Part shown: positions 1-7,265 of the stretch, piece by piece
Layout of the letters: the number at the start of each line of letters is the position of its first letter
Numbering within the stretch: position 1 is the first letter of the stretch
Source of the DNA: Oligosphaeraceae bacterium
GTDB lineage: Bacteria; Verrucomicrobiota; Lentisphaeria; Oligosphaerales; Oligosphaeraceae
Assembly: GCA_012515455.1 (NCBI GenBank)
Contig: JAAYYJ010000299.1
Span: forward strand, 1 to 12,612
Direction of reading: 5' to 3'
Length of the DNA: 12,612 nucleotides
Program-made: the position numbers and the translations under genes
The notes under the pieces: model-generated
Seen by the model: only the letters and a program-made list of their open reading frames with translations
Database searches by the model: none
What the model was told of the DNA's origin: nothing

Positions 1-2
1 CG

Positions 3-356
3 AATTCCAGCAATAACGGCCGCCTCCTGCAGGCGATGCTCAATCGTGTCTATATGGAGTGCAACGCGCCGGATTCAGGGCGACAGGTCATTCTGCTGGG
101 CGGTTTTGCGCCGTTCGAGCTCTCCAGTCGCAAAGCCATCAACATAGGGGACCTGTGTACTTCCTATGGTCGTCTTAACCTCACCTACAGTAATGACTTT
201 CTGGAACTGCAGTTTGAAAAGGAACTCGCGCCGGACATTTTGTTCCGCCTGCCGGCAGAGTTCATGCCGTGTGAGCCTGAGGCCTTCGCAGCGGCAGGTT
301 CTGGCCTCTGGAGACTGCACCAGCAGCAGCGGTATTTTTCTTTTGCCAAGGAGTAG
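3..356 (+). CDS. C-terminal end of an unrecognised protein (5' end outside the window)
   Basis: The frame is open from the left edge to a TAG at 354-356 and gives about 117 residues. A Met at 36 is internal: the frame continues upstream without a stop (NSSNNGRLLQ...) and no Shine-Dalgarno sequence precedes it. The residues look like alternating beta strands (VILLGGFAPFEL, INIGDLCTSYGRLNLTYS, FLELQFEKELAPDILFRLP). This resembles the terminal beta-sandwich often found at the end of large glycoside hydrolases, where a short strand pair 'sets the tone' with a 'T.yG.l.l' pattern. That reading is an inference from composition and from the neighbouring carbohydrate-active genes; no catalytic residues are in view. 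It is followed by a 115-bp gap with its own promoter, so it is probably the last gene of an upstream unit. Confidence 0.6.
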   Translation, partial: NSSNNGRLLQAMLNRVYMECNAPDSGRQVILLGGFAPFELSSRKAINIGDLCTSYGRLNLTYSNDFLELQFEKELAPDILFRLPAEFMPCEPEAFAAAGSGLWRLHQQQRYFSFAKE

Positions 357-384
357 GAGGCGGCCGTCTTTTCCTGCTTGTCGA

Positions 385-413
385 TTGCTTTTTTCTGTAT
401 CGGTCCCTATATT
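385..413 (+). promoter_or_regulatory. Candidate sigma70-type promoter for the small membrane protein
   Basis: TTGCTT (385-390) and TATATT (408-413) are separated by 17 bp, in an AT-rich stretch that contrasts with the GC-rich surroundings. A second -10-like TATAAT lies at 452-457 but has only a 15-bp spacing from TTGCCA (431-436). It would also start the transcript at or past the ribosome binding site, so the upstream pair is preferred. Spacing and sequence are directly visible; promoter activity is inferred. Confidence 0.4.
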
Positions 414-471
414 ATATCTGTTCGCAGAATTTGCCATAATTAAGAGTGAAGTATAATCACCGGAGGCGTAT

Positions 472-897
472 ATGACGGCAGACAAAATGAATGTCTGGTT
501 TATGACTGGCCTGCTCGGTTTGCTAATCTGGGGCAGCATCCTAGTGGTGCATCTGCTGCAGGTGTACAGCTCTGACCCGGGGAACCGCTGGACCCATCAG
601 GAGATGCTCCTGCCCTTGACCGAAACCTCCGCCACCGTCGAACTGCTGATTGAGCGGCAAATGCTGCAGAAGCACCTCTCCGACGGGCGGCTGTTCCTGC
701 AGGACCAGCAGGGAGAGTACCGGCAGCTGCAGCCCGGGGAGGTCATGGCCAGAGTCAACAACTGGCCGGAACAACGGGCGACCATGGCGACATTCGCACT
801 GCTCCCGGCATTTTTCAGCGGTGTCAGCCTGACCCTGCTGCTCGTTGGCCTGGCGGGAAAATACCGCCGCCAGGACGGTCGTGAACCGACAAGGTGA
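472..897 (+). CDS. Small two-helix membrane protein of unknown function
   Basis: 141 residues from ATG 472, preceded by a strong GGAGG at 462-466. There are two hydrophobic helices, about residues 10-31 (MTGLLGLLIWGSILVVHLL) and about 105-129 (MATFALLPAFFSGVSLTLLLVGL). They flank a hydrophilic domain of about 70 residues rich in Gln, Glu and Leu (for example LIERQMLQKHLSDGRLFLQDQQ and YRQLQPGEVMARVNNW). The short basic tail (KYRRQDGREPTR) suggests that both termini are cytoplasmic and the central domain is outside the membrane (positive-inside rule). I do not recognise a family. It has its own candidate promoter and a probable terminator, so it appears to be transcribed alone. The central domain could bind a protein or glycan in the periplasm, but nothing in the sequence fixes that role. 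Confidence 0.7.
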   Translation: MTADKMNVWFMTGLLGLLIWGSILVVHLLQVYSSDPGNRWTHQEMLLPLTETSATVELLIERQMLQKHLSDGRLFLQDQQGEYRQLQPGEVMARVNNWPEQRATMATFALLPAFFSGVSLTLLLVGLAGKYRRQDGREPTR

Positions 898-906
898 GCA
901 TGTTTC

Positions 907-959
907 CTGCCCCGCTGGACCGTGCCGGCGGGGCCCGGCAGGACCGCTGCGGCAGTTTT
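907..959 (+). terminator. Probable GC-rich intrinsic terminator after the membrane protein
   Basis: Ten bases past the stop codon, CTGCCCCGC (907-915) can pair with the GC...GGCAG at 947-955, with a bulge, and the 3' arm is followed directly by TTTT (956-959). Inside it lies a perfect hairpin TGCCGG/CCGGCA (923-928 with 935-940, loop of 6). The U tract is short and the outer stem imperfect, so this is a moderate call. Confidence 0.4.
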
Positions 960-989
960 ACTGACAACATGTCCCGGCCAGCATAAATC

Positions 990-1044
990 AACCGCAGTAG
1001 TGCCGCCCGGCTCAACTGCTGTTCAGGCAAAAATTAACCGCAGT
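990..1044 (+). promoter_or_regulatory. Three-copy 9-bp motif upstream of the pseudopilin-lyase unit
   Basis: AACCGCAGT occurs at 990-998 and again at 1036-1044. An inverted copy with one mismatch (ACTGCTGTT, reverse complement AACAGCAGT) lies between them at 1015-1023. Centre-to-centre distances are 25 and 21 bp, about two helical turns each. The cluster ends about 20 bp before the start codon at 1065. The pattern suits a transcription-factor binding array, but the binder is unknown and I see no clear -35/-10 pair beside it. It could be coincidence. Confidence 0.35.
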
Positions 1045-1064
1045 CAATCCAAGAGGAGTAATTT

Positions 1065-1739
1065 ATGCGTCGAGAATTTACCCTGATTGAGTTGTTGGTG
1101 GTAATCGCCATTATCGCGGTGCTGGCTTCGATGCTGCTGCCAGCCTTGACCAAGGCCCAGATTGCGGCCCGCCGGGTCAAATGTGTGGGCAATCAGAAAC
1201 AGCTGGCCTTGGCTCTGATGACTTATGTCGATGACTATAATGGCTTCTTCCCCCCCTTGAAAGTGGTTTCCGGCGGCGATCCGCTGTACCGGTACAAGCG
1301 CGAGCTGATCACCGGCGGATATTTGCGTAGCGGCGGCCGGACTATCACCAATGACATCCAGACCGATACCATCTGCCAGTGCCCGGAAAATCTGACCATG
1401 GTTGATTATTACATGCGGACCCAGGGCTACACCCAGACCAATGCCATCAATGCGGCTCAGAAATTTGGCACCTACAGCACCAATACCCAGTATGCACACC
1501 ATGACCCGTCCAATTATTTCGGACCGCTCTTTATCACCGCCCTCAAATTTCCGGCCAAATGTGCGATGACCGCCGACGGTATTGGTGGCGCCCACCATTT
1601 GCAGGGTATCAATATCATGGCCTTCGATCACGGCGGGATATGCAACGCGACCTTCTTTGACGGCCATGCCGAGTCGCTTCGCCGCAGTGATGTCCCCGTC
1701 GGCCTGTCTAAAAACCTGGTATTCTTCACCGGGCGCTGA
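1065..1739 (+). CDS. Pseudopilin-type protein (prepilin N-terminal helix, H-X9-DG domain)
   Basis: 224 residues from ATG 1065, with AGAGGAG at 1052-1058. Residues 5-28 are the type IV pilin/type II secretion pseudopilin helix (FTLIELLVVIAIIAVLASM... then LLPAL) with Glu at +5 of the mature protein. The residue before Phe is Glu (MRRE|F), not the usual Gly, so processing by a standard prepilin peptidase is not assured. The rest is a globular domain, with Cys residues in CVGNQKQL and TICQCPENL, ending in the H-X9-DG motif: His189 then Asp199-Gly200 (DHGGICNATFFDGHAES). These correspond to the TIGR02532-type N-terminus and the TIGR04294-type motif, known in very large paralogue families in Lentisphaerota and Planctomycetota with no settled role. 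It would sit as an inner-membrane-anchored or pilus-like protein. The lyase gene follows 34 bp downstream on the same strand, so the two are probably co-transcribed. Confidence 0.9.
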   Translation: MRREFTLIELLVVIAIIAVLASMLLPALTKAQIAARRVKCVGNQKQLALALMTYVDDYNGFFPPLKVVSGGDPLYRYKRELITGGYLRSGGRTITNDIQTDTICQCPENLTMVDYYMRTQGYTQTNAINAAQKFGTYSTNTQYAHHDPSNYFGPLFITALKFPAKCAMTADGIGGAHHLQGINIMAFDHGGICNATFFDGHAESLRRSDVPVGLSKNLVFFTGR

Positions 1740-1763
1740 GCAGAAATTATATGTACACAATCC

Positions 1764-1768
1764 GAAGG
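1764..1768 (+). promoter_or_regulatory. Ribosome binding site that sets the lyase start
   Basis: GAAGG lies 5 bp before ATG 1774. The frame is open further upstream, to an ATG at 1582, but that stretch lies inside the pseudopilin gene. Only the start at 1774 (or 1777; the sequence is ATGATG) has this site and a signal peptide directly after it. Confidence 0.6.
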
Positions 1769-1773
1769 TATCT

Positions 1774-4700
1774 ATGATGTCCAAATTCCTCCCCCTGAGT
1801 TTTGTCGTCGTGTTGTGCCTGTTCAACCCTGCCGTCTTCGGCAAAAATCTGCTCCACAATGGTGACTTCAGCCTGTCTGCAGACGGCACGGTTCCGGGCT
1901 GGCGGCAGAATGCCGAAATGCGGGCGCAGTCATTGAGCCGGAATGAGGTTGACGGCCGCGCCTGCCTGGAGATATTGACCATGTCCGGGACTGCCAAGGC
2001 AGGACGGCTTACCCAGCGCGTGCCAGTCACACCGGGCAAAAGCTACTCTCTGACCCTGATGCTGCGCCGCGACTCATTCGTCTATGGCACCAATGTTCAG
2101 GTGATTTTCTATCGCGAGGGCAAGGCGCAACGCAATAATCAGACCAAGAGCTTCCGTTCCTCCAGCTGGGAACCATTGACGCTGGTCTTTTTTAATGAAG
2201 ATGCCGATGAAGCGGAAATCTGCATTGTGAATCCCAATACCAGCACCTGGCGCATCACCCGCGGCCGCCGGTTGATGCTCGCCTCGGCCTCCCTGACTGA
2301 GCTCAGCCCGCAGGATGATCTGCTGTTTAGCGATTTGCGCCCCGGACGGAACCTCCTCCGAGCTGAGGTCAAATCGCCCGGTGAATATTATCTCTGGCTG
2401 CAGGCCGACATCAAGGATGATTCGAAATTCACTATTTCCACGCCCGCCGGCGAATGGACCTTTCAGGGCTATACCCCCGGACCCGGACGCTGGATCCGGC
2501 CGGTGTTGCCGGAATTCCTGCTCCCCGGCGGAGAACAGGAGCTCACTTTGACGGTCGCCGGCGAGGCCCCAGCCCAGAAACTGCTGCTGACCATGGATCC
2601 GTATTATGTCCCCGAGGGCGCGCCGGCATTTCTGGAACCGGGACCGGGACTGCCTTCGACTCAGCCCGAAGCCGCGCTGGAGACCCCGCAAGGGACGCTG
2701 CCCCTGACCATCGATGCTGCAGAGGGTGCTCCGGCCACCCGGCGCGGCATCACTCAGGGTGTGCCCTTCCCCAGAGGAGCCCTGCGTGACCCACAGCTGG
2801 CCGCGATCTCCGGCCGCCCCAGCCAGACTGCGCGGCTGGCCTCCTGGCCTGATGGTTCAGTGAAATGGCTGCAAGTCTCGACCGTAGCCGCCGCCGGAGA
2901 GAAACTCGAGCTGCACTACGGTCCGCAGAGTCCGGCCGCAGCCCGTCTGGCCGCCGGTACGCCGTTGCTCAGCCGCACTGCCGAGGGCATCCGCATCGAC
3001 ACCGGCGCCCTGCAGGCCGTAATCCCGGCTGCCGGCCCCGTGTTGCTGCAAGGCATCAGCGCGGCCGGGCGCAGTCTTGCAGGTGTACAGCTGCAGCTTA
3101 ACGGCGCGTCCCCGCAAGGGGCGCAGGAGTTGCGCATTGAGGACAATGGTCCGGTGCGGGCCGAAGTAAGGCTCAGCGGTACCTTTGCCGGAATCGAAGA
3201 TTTTGCCTATACTCTCCGGGTGGTCGCCTACGCAGGCTGTGACTACCTTGAACTCGAACCGGTGTTGCGTTTGGCTGACGGAACCACTGGCAAGGTCAAT
3301 GATTTCAGTCTGGTGGTGTCAGGCGTGGCCCAGCTGGGCGGAAAAATTCTGCATCGCAGCACAGAGCCTTGGCAGGCACTGCCTGCTGGCGGCTGGCGGC
3401 TGGATGCCTTAGTCAAGCTGGTAATGCTCGACGGCAACTGGCAGCTGACTGCAGCCAAATCGAACGAGTCGAAGCAGAATGATTTCCCTTTTGTCCTGCG
3501 CAACGACAGCGGCGCGTTGCTTGCCAGTGGCTGCGAGAGCTTGGGCGCAGTGGCGCTTGCTGAGCCCTCCGGGCTGGTTGTGGCTGTCCGGGATTTCTGG
3601 CAGAATGCTCCCAAATCCTTGCAGGCCGACGGCACTGAATTGCGCATCGCGCTGATCAGCCAGGCGGTGGATTTCTATACCGGCATGGCGCGTGCTCATA
3701 ACCTGCTCCTGGGACTGGCCGGCGGAACCGCCGCCGCTGAGGCGTTCCTGGCCCGGCCGCTGCTGCTGCCTCCCGCGGAGTGGACTTGCGCTTCCGGAGT
3801 GCTGCACAGCCAGCCGTTGTCAGTGCAGGAGGCCGCCTGGCCGCTGTATGAGCAAAGCGTGGAACGGACCATCGCCGGCTGGCAGAAGCGGGTAATGGAG
3901 CGCAGCCTGCGTGATCCGCAGTTCCATAAGAACCTGATGTTCTATGGCGAAACTGGATATTCGACTGGCACCAACAATCTGGAGACCGCACTGGACGAGG
4001 GCCTGATGCTGCAGTTCCTGCGCAGCGGCCGCCGGGACTGGTTCGCTTTTGCCGAAGCCTGCATCGGGCATTACGCCGATGTGGATATCAACCACTCCGA
4101 CAGCGAAGCAGCGGGACATATCTACGTGCATGGTAAATTTGAACGGACCTCTACCCCTCATCGCGCCAATGGACACTCCTGGTTCAATGGCACGCTGATT
4201 TATGGTTTCTTCACCGCTTCCAGACGCATCCTGGAGATTGCGGACCAGGTCGGGCGTTACCACAGCCAGGTCCTGCCCGCCTGGCCGGAGAAGACGCTGA
4301 TTCATTACTGGCGTCAGCCGGCTTGGCAGATGATGGGCTGCCTGCAGGGCTGGGATGCTACTGGTAATTGGGATTATGTGCGCGGGGCCAAAGCCATTGC
4401 TGAAGTTACCCGCGTCCAGCGGGACCACATCGTCTCACTCTGGCCCTATATGTTCACCGTGGGCATCCGTGCCTTGCGGGAATATTATGAGACCACCGGC
4501 GATCCCGAAGCGCGGGAACTGTATCTGCAGCTTTTCGACGGGTATATCCGGTTGCGGCAGCGGCCGCACGATACCTCTTTCGGTGAGCATGCCAAGGAAG
4601 AACAGATGGTTCTGGGGAATTATCCCAACGACCGCAGCTGCTGCTTCTATGATGAAGCCGCACAGGCCGACCGGCTGGCCGGGCAGCAGCGCTATGCCAA

Positions 4701-5724
4701 GTTGCTGGGACCGGACCTGACCCTGCAGCTCGAATACGGCATCAATGACCCGACTTTCCTGTGGGGCAGCGCGGACCTGCTGCGCGGTATGCGTGACAGC
4801 GGCCTGAGCTTCTCCAGCCGTCCCAGTCCCGATGTGGATGTCGCCTTCACCCCCGTGAGTATGCCCGATTCACCCCTCGCGGTCTTCGCCTGCCCGGTGC
4901 TGGCATTCCAGTTCACTGAAGAGGCAGACCGTGATTTTACCGTCCGGATGTACAACCGCCCGTACCGGAAATACAGCGGCAAGTACCGCGGTCAGGCCAT
5001 GGTCACAGCGCCGGACGGGACGCTGGTCGGGCATTGTCCGGTACGCACTGACGGCTTCCGCAATGCCAGCATCGCGGTTCCCCGTGATGGCCAGACGGGG
5101 GTCTACTCGGTTTTCATCGCTCTGCAGGATTACTGGCGCTGGACCATTCAGGAAATCCGCTTCGAGCTCAAGCAGGGCGAGAATGTCATTGCCCTGCAGC
5201 CGCGCTATGACCGGATGCTGATTGATGCCGTCTGTGTGGCGAAGCCCAATACCTTCAACCCCTTCGCGGCCGCTGGCCGGAATCCAGCAGATTATCAGAT
5301 CATCGAGGCCGAGAGCGGCATCCTCCCGGAGGGATATCTGGCTTTCGCTGATCTGTATGCCGGTCAGCAGCGGGCGGTGCGCAAAGCCGGTGCCAAGGTG
5401 CCGATGCAGCTGAAGGTCACGGTCCCGGAAGCTGGGGTGTATGAATTCTTCGCCCGCATCTGGAAGGGCGGTCCGGACTTGATTGAGGTCAGTGCCAATG
5501 GCGGGGCAGCGGTGAACTGCATGCAGGTGCACGATATGGACAATAATGACTACACCTTCTGGAGCGTCACCACCGACCTGGACAATACACCCATACGCAC
5601 CGCCGCAACGGAAAACACCTTCAAGAATATGACCGCGGTGTTTACCGACGGCAGCAATCTGCAGAGCGGGCCGGGCTTCCAGACCGCCTGGGAATTCCTG
5701 CAGAAGCACCCGCTGGCCGACTAA
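1774..5724 (+). CDS. Large secreted PL26/PcRGLX-like exo-rhamnogalacturonan lyase with accessory beta domains
   Basis: 1316 residues from ATG 1774. Signal peptide MMSKFLPLSFVVVLCLFNPAVFG, with cleavage near residue 23. Residues about 25-180 are a CBM4/9-like jelly roll (NLLHNGDFSLSADGTVPGW, ending ...RLMLASASLTEL). Residues about 183-285 are a second beta domain, unassigned. From about residue 300 the protein follows the exo-rhamnogalacturonan lyase fold. An N-terminal RIFT-barrel segment has GVPFPRGALRDPQ and WPDGSVKW (358-365). A central beta-sandwich follows, then an alpha/alpha-toroid from about 690 with YGETGYSTG (724-732), GHSWFNG (800-806) and a later LWPYMFTVGIRALREYYETTGD helix pair. 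Residues about 1174-1316 form another beta domain (YQIIEAESGILPEGY...), perhaps carbohydrate-binding. Known members cut rhamnogalacturonan I from the chain end by beta-elimination; that activity is inferred here, not shown. A YetA-like protein of the same fold with another substrate is the alternative. The gene is co-directional with the pseudopilin 34 bp upstream. Confidence 0.8.
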   Translation: MMSKFLPLSFVVVLCLFNPAVFGKNLLHNGDFSLSADGTVPGWRQNAEMRAQSLSRNEVDGRACLEILTMSGTAKAGRLTQRVPVTPGKSYSLTLMLRRDSFVYGTNVQVIFYREGKAQRNNQTKSFRSSSWEPLTLVFFNEDADEAEICIVNPNTSTWRITRGRRLMLASASLTELSPQDDLLFSDLRPGRNLLRAEVKSPGEYYLWLQADIKDDSKFTISTPAGEWTFQGYTPGPGRWIRPVLPEFLLPGGEQELTLTVAGEAPAQKLLLTMDPYYVPEGAPAFLEPGPGLPSTQPEAALETPQGTLPLTIDAAEGAPATRRGITQGVPFPRGALRDPQLAAISGRPSQTARLASWPDGSVKWLQVSTVAAAGEKLELHYGPQSPAAARLAAGTPLLSRTAEGIRIDTGALQAVIPAAGPVLLQGISAAGRSLAGVQLQLNGASPQGAQELRIEDNGPVRAEVRLSGTFAGIEDFAYTLRVVAYAGCDYLELEPVLRLADGTTGKVNDFSLVVSGVAQLGGKILHRSTEPWQALPAGGWRLDALVKLVMLDGNWQLTAAKSNESKQNDFPFVLRNDSGALLASGCESLGAVALAEPSGLVVAVRDFWQNAPKSLQADGTELRIALISQAVDFYTGMARAHNLLLGLAGGTAAAEAFLARPLLLPPAEWTCASGVLHSQPLSVQEAAWPLYEQSVERTIAGWQKRVMERSLRDPQFHKNLMFYGETGYSTGTNNLETALDEGLMLQFLRSGRRDWFAFAEACIGHYADVDINHSDSEAAGHIYVHGKFERTSTPHRANGHSWFNGTLIYGFFTASRRILEIADQVGRYHSQVLPAWPEKTLIHYWRQPAWQMMGCLQGWDATGNWDYVRGAKAIAEVTRVQRDHIVSLWPYMFTVGIRALREYYETTGDPEARELYLQLFDGYIRLRQRPHDTSFGEHAKEEQMVLGNYPNDRSCCFYDEAAQADRLAGQQRYAKLLGPDLTLQLEYGINDPTFLWGSADLLRGMRDSGLSFSSRPSPDVDVAFTPVSMPDSPLAVFACPVLAFQFTEEADRDFTVRMYNRPYRKYSGKYRGQAMVTAPDGTLVGHCPVRTDGFRNASIAVPRDGQTGVYSVFIALQDYWRWTIQEIRFELKQGENVIALQPRYDRMLIDAVCVAKPNTFNPFAAAGRNPADYQIIEAESGILPEGYLAFADLYAGQQRAVRKAGAKVPMQLKVTVPEAGVYEFFARIWKGGPDLIEVSANGGAAVNCMQVHDMDNNDYTFWSVTTDLDNTPIRTAATENTFKNMTAVFTDGSNLQSGPGFQTAWEFLQKHPLAD

Positions 5725-5726
5725 CC

Positions 5727-5743
5727 CTCCTGCGGGTCAGGAG
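5727..5743. terminator. Hairpin between the convergent lyase and GH4 genes
   Basis: CTCCTG (5727-5732) and CAGGAG (5738-5743) form a perfect 6-bp stem with a 5-base loop. It sits in the 12-bp gap between the two stop codons and runs into the end of the GH4 gene. Neither side has a U tract, so any termination would depend on Rho or on collision of the two transcripts. Weak call. Confidence 0.3.
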
Positions 5744-7098
5744 AAGAACCGCGCCTCGACCTGGTCGCGCAAGGCGGAGAACAGAGCATCGGTCATCTGC
5801 TGGATTTCCGCCAGCGAGCAGACTGCGGCGGTCAGGGGATCGAGGGCGATGGCCTGCATTATCCTGCGCCGGTCGCAGTTCAGAGCACCCTCCGCGGCCA
5901 GCATCTGGACGTTGATCATGCCGCGGTTCAAAGCCGCCAGCGGTTCGGGATAATTCTCGATGCGACACGGGTTAATCCCGGCGCCGTTGACCAGACAGGG
6001 CACCTCGACTGAGCATTCCGGGGGCAGGCTCGGCATCAGCCCATGGTTGATGACGTTCAAGTTGGCGGTATACGGGATGTTGTTCTCAATGGCGCTTACC
6101 AGCCGCATGGCGTATTCCGGGCTGGGACTCAAATCGGGCTGGGTTTTTCCCGCCCGCAGCTCCTGCAGCTGCCGGCCGTACTGCTGCTGCAGCTGCCGGT
6201 TGATCTCGATGGCCGCGCCGCTGATCCCGGCGACCATGCTCCCATAATCAATCCCTCCACCCACGTGTGACACCGAACAGCTGCAGAATTTATCCAGCAG
6301 GTCTTGGCGTTTGCGGAAGTAAGGCAAATATTCGCTGGCGTGGCCGCTTGATTCGGTGGGGAAATAGTCGAAATGGCGCATGATCTCAAAACGGACTTTT
6401 TCCTCCTGGCATTCAGGGCATCCGCTATTGTCCATCAGCTCACGGAGCCGGGGATATAAATCAACTCCTGCGGCCTCCAGTTTGAGCATGAAGGCCTGGT
6501 GATTCACCCCGGCACAGAGATAACGCAGGCTCTCGAAAGGCACGCCGGTGAATCTGGCCAGTAGCCGGGCGGTGGCCTGCACTCCGTGGCAGAGCCCGAA
6601 GACCTGCACGGTGCGGGCCCGGCGGGAGAGGGCAATCGTGTTAATCGACATTGGGTTGACGTAATTGAACAGATATGCGCCGGGGCAGTGTTCCTCCATG
6701 GCATCGATGATGGGGAAGAGTGCCTTCAGAGCCCGCAAACCGCGGAAAACCCCGCCTGGCCCGAGGGTGTCCGCCACGACCTGGTCGACGCCGTATCGCA
6801 GGGGGATTTCATATTCGGCAATCTGGTGCTGGAGTTCGCCAGTGCGGATCACCGTGACCACATAATCAGCACCATCCAGGGCGGCTGACAAATCCGTGGT
6901 CGCAGAGCAGCGGAGCGGTACCTGCAGAGCCGCCGCGTAAATCCGGGCGTACTCCATGGCGTAGCCTAAACGCTGCTCCGAGATGTCCATCAGAGTGAGG
7001 TGAGTGTTTTCCCTAAGAGACTGATCATGCAGGAGGTCCCTCAGTAAATTTCTGGTGAAGCCGACGCTGCCGGCACCAATAAGAGTGATTTTGGGCAT
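5737..7098 (-). CDS. GH4 family NAD-dependent alpha-glycosidase (alpha-galacturonidase/glucuronidase-type motif)
   Basis: 453 residues, a normal GH4 length. The start ATG at 7098 is preceded by AAGGA (7108-7112 on the complement). There is no signal peptide, so the enzyme is cytoplasmic, as NAD use requires. Visible motifs: Rossmann GAGSVGF (8-14), NAD-ribose Asp38 (LMDIS), DTLGPGGVFRGLR (111-122), NP at 148-149, CHGV (170-173) with the metal ligand Cys170, and GVNHQAF (197-203) with the metal ligand His200. GH4 enzymes oxidise C3 of the sugar with bound NAD and Mn2+, eliminate the aglycone and then re-reduce. The residues after Cys mark subgroups. From memory, CHS is typical of alpha-galactosidases, CHE of alpha-glucosidases and CHG of alpha-glucuronidases and related uronidases; CDMP and CNVP mark the phospho-glucosidases. 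CHGV here, beside a rhamnogalacturonan-lyase-like gene, favours a uronic-acid substrate such as galacturonic acid. Alpha-galactosidase remains possible. It lies 167 bp downstream of the beta-helix gene on the same strand. Confidence 0.88.
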   Translation of the reverse strand: MPKITLIGAGSVGFTRNLLRDLLHDQSLRENTHLTLMDISEQRLGYAMEYARIYAAALQVPLRCSATTDLSAALDGADYVVTVIRTGELQHQIAEYEIPLRYGVDQVVADTLGPGGVFRGLRALKALFPIIDAMEEHCPGAYLFNYVNPMSINTIALSRRARTVQVFGLCHGVQATARLLARFTGVPFESLRYLCAGVNHQAFMLKLEAAGVDLYPRLRELMDNSGCPECQEEKVRFEIMRHFDYFPTESSGHASEYLPYFRKRQDLLDKFCSCSVSHVGGGIDYGSMVAGISGAAIEINRQLQQQYGRQLQELRAGKTQPDLSPSPEYAMRLVSAIENNIPYTANLNVINHGLMPSLPPECSVEVPCLVNGAGINPCRIENYPEPLAALNRGMINVQMLAAEGALNCDRRRIMQAIALDPLTAAVCSLAEIQQMTDALFSALRDQVEARFFS

Positions 7099-7265
7099 AA
7101 AGCCATTTCCTTGATTGTGTGGTTATGGAAAGGGGAAGTAAGTTGCGGGAGGTGGGCTTGAGCACGCCTGCCGAGCCCCAGGCGGGCAGGTGCGGGGTAG
7201 GAAGGGTGGTTGAATCACCCCTTTTCCGGTGCAGCCGCTCGCCGGCCGGGGTAAGATGGCTTTGC
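7099..7265 (-). other. Intergenic region with several competing stem-loops
   Basis: This 167-bp gap between two same-strand enzyme genes has no reading frame of its own that I would defend, but it is rich in inverted repeats. GGGTGGT (7204-7210) pairs with ATCACCC (7214-7220), allowing one G-U. CCTGCC (7167-7172) pairs with GGCAGG (7185-7190). GCCTG (7166-7170) can instead pair with CAGGC (7179-7183), and GGGCTTG (7154-7160) with CGAGCCC (7172-7178), so the folds exclude one another. On the minus transcript none is followed by a U run. This could be an mRNA processing or attenuation element, or simply partial terminators. Function is unknown. Confidence 0.3.

Noticed and set aside
1582..1773. 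64-codon N-terminal extension of the lyase frame
   Set aside because: It lies within the pseudopilin gene and would bury the signal peptide. The start at 1774 has its own ribosome site.
1044..2039. 331-codon minus-strand open frame opposite the pseudopilin and lyase start
   Set aside because: It is antisense to two genes with clear family motifs, has no ribosome site and shows no recognisable domain. Long antisense frames are expected in GC-rich DNA with this codon bias.
4870..5709. 279-codon minus-strand open frame opposite the lyase C-terminus
   Set aside because: Antisense shadow: no signal, motif or ribosome site, and the plus-strand protein has a coherent domain here.
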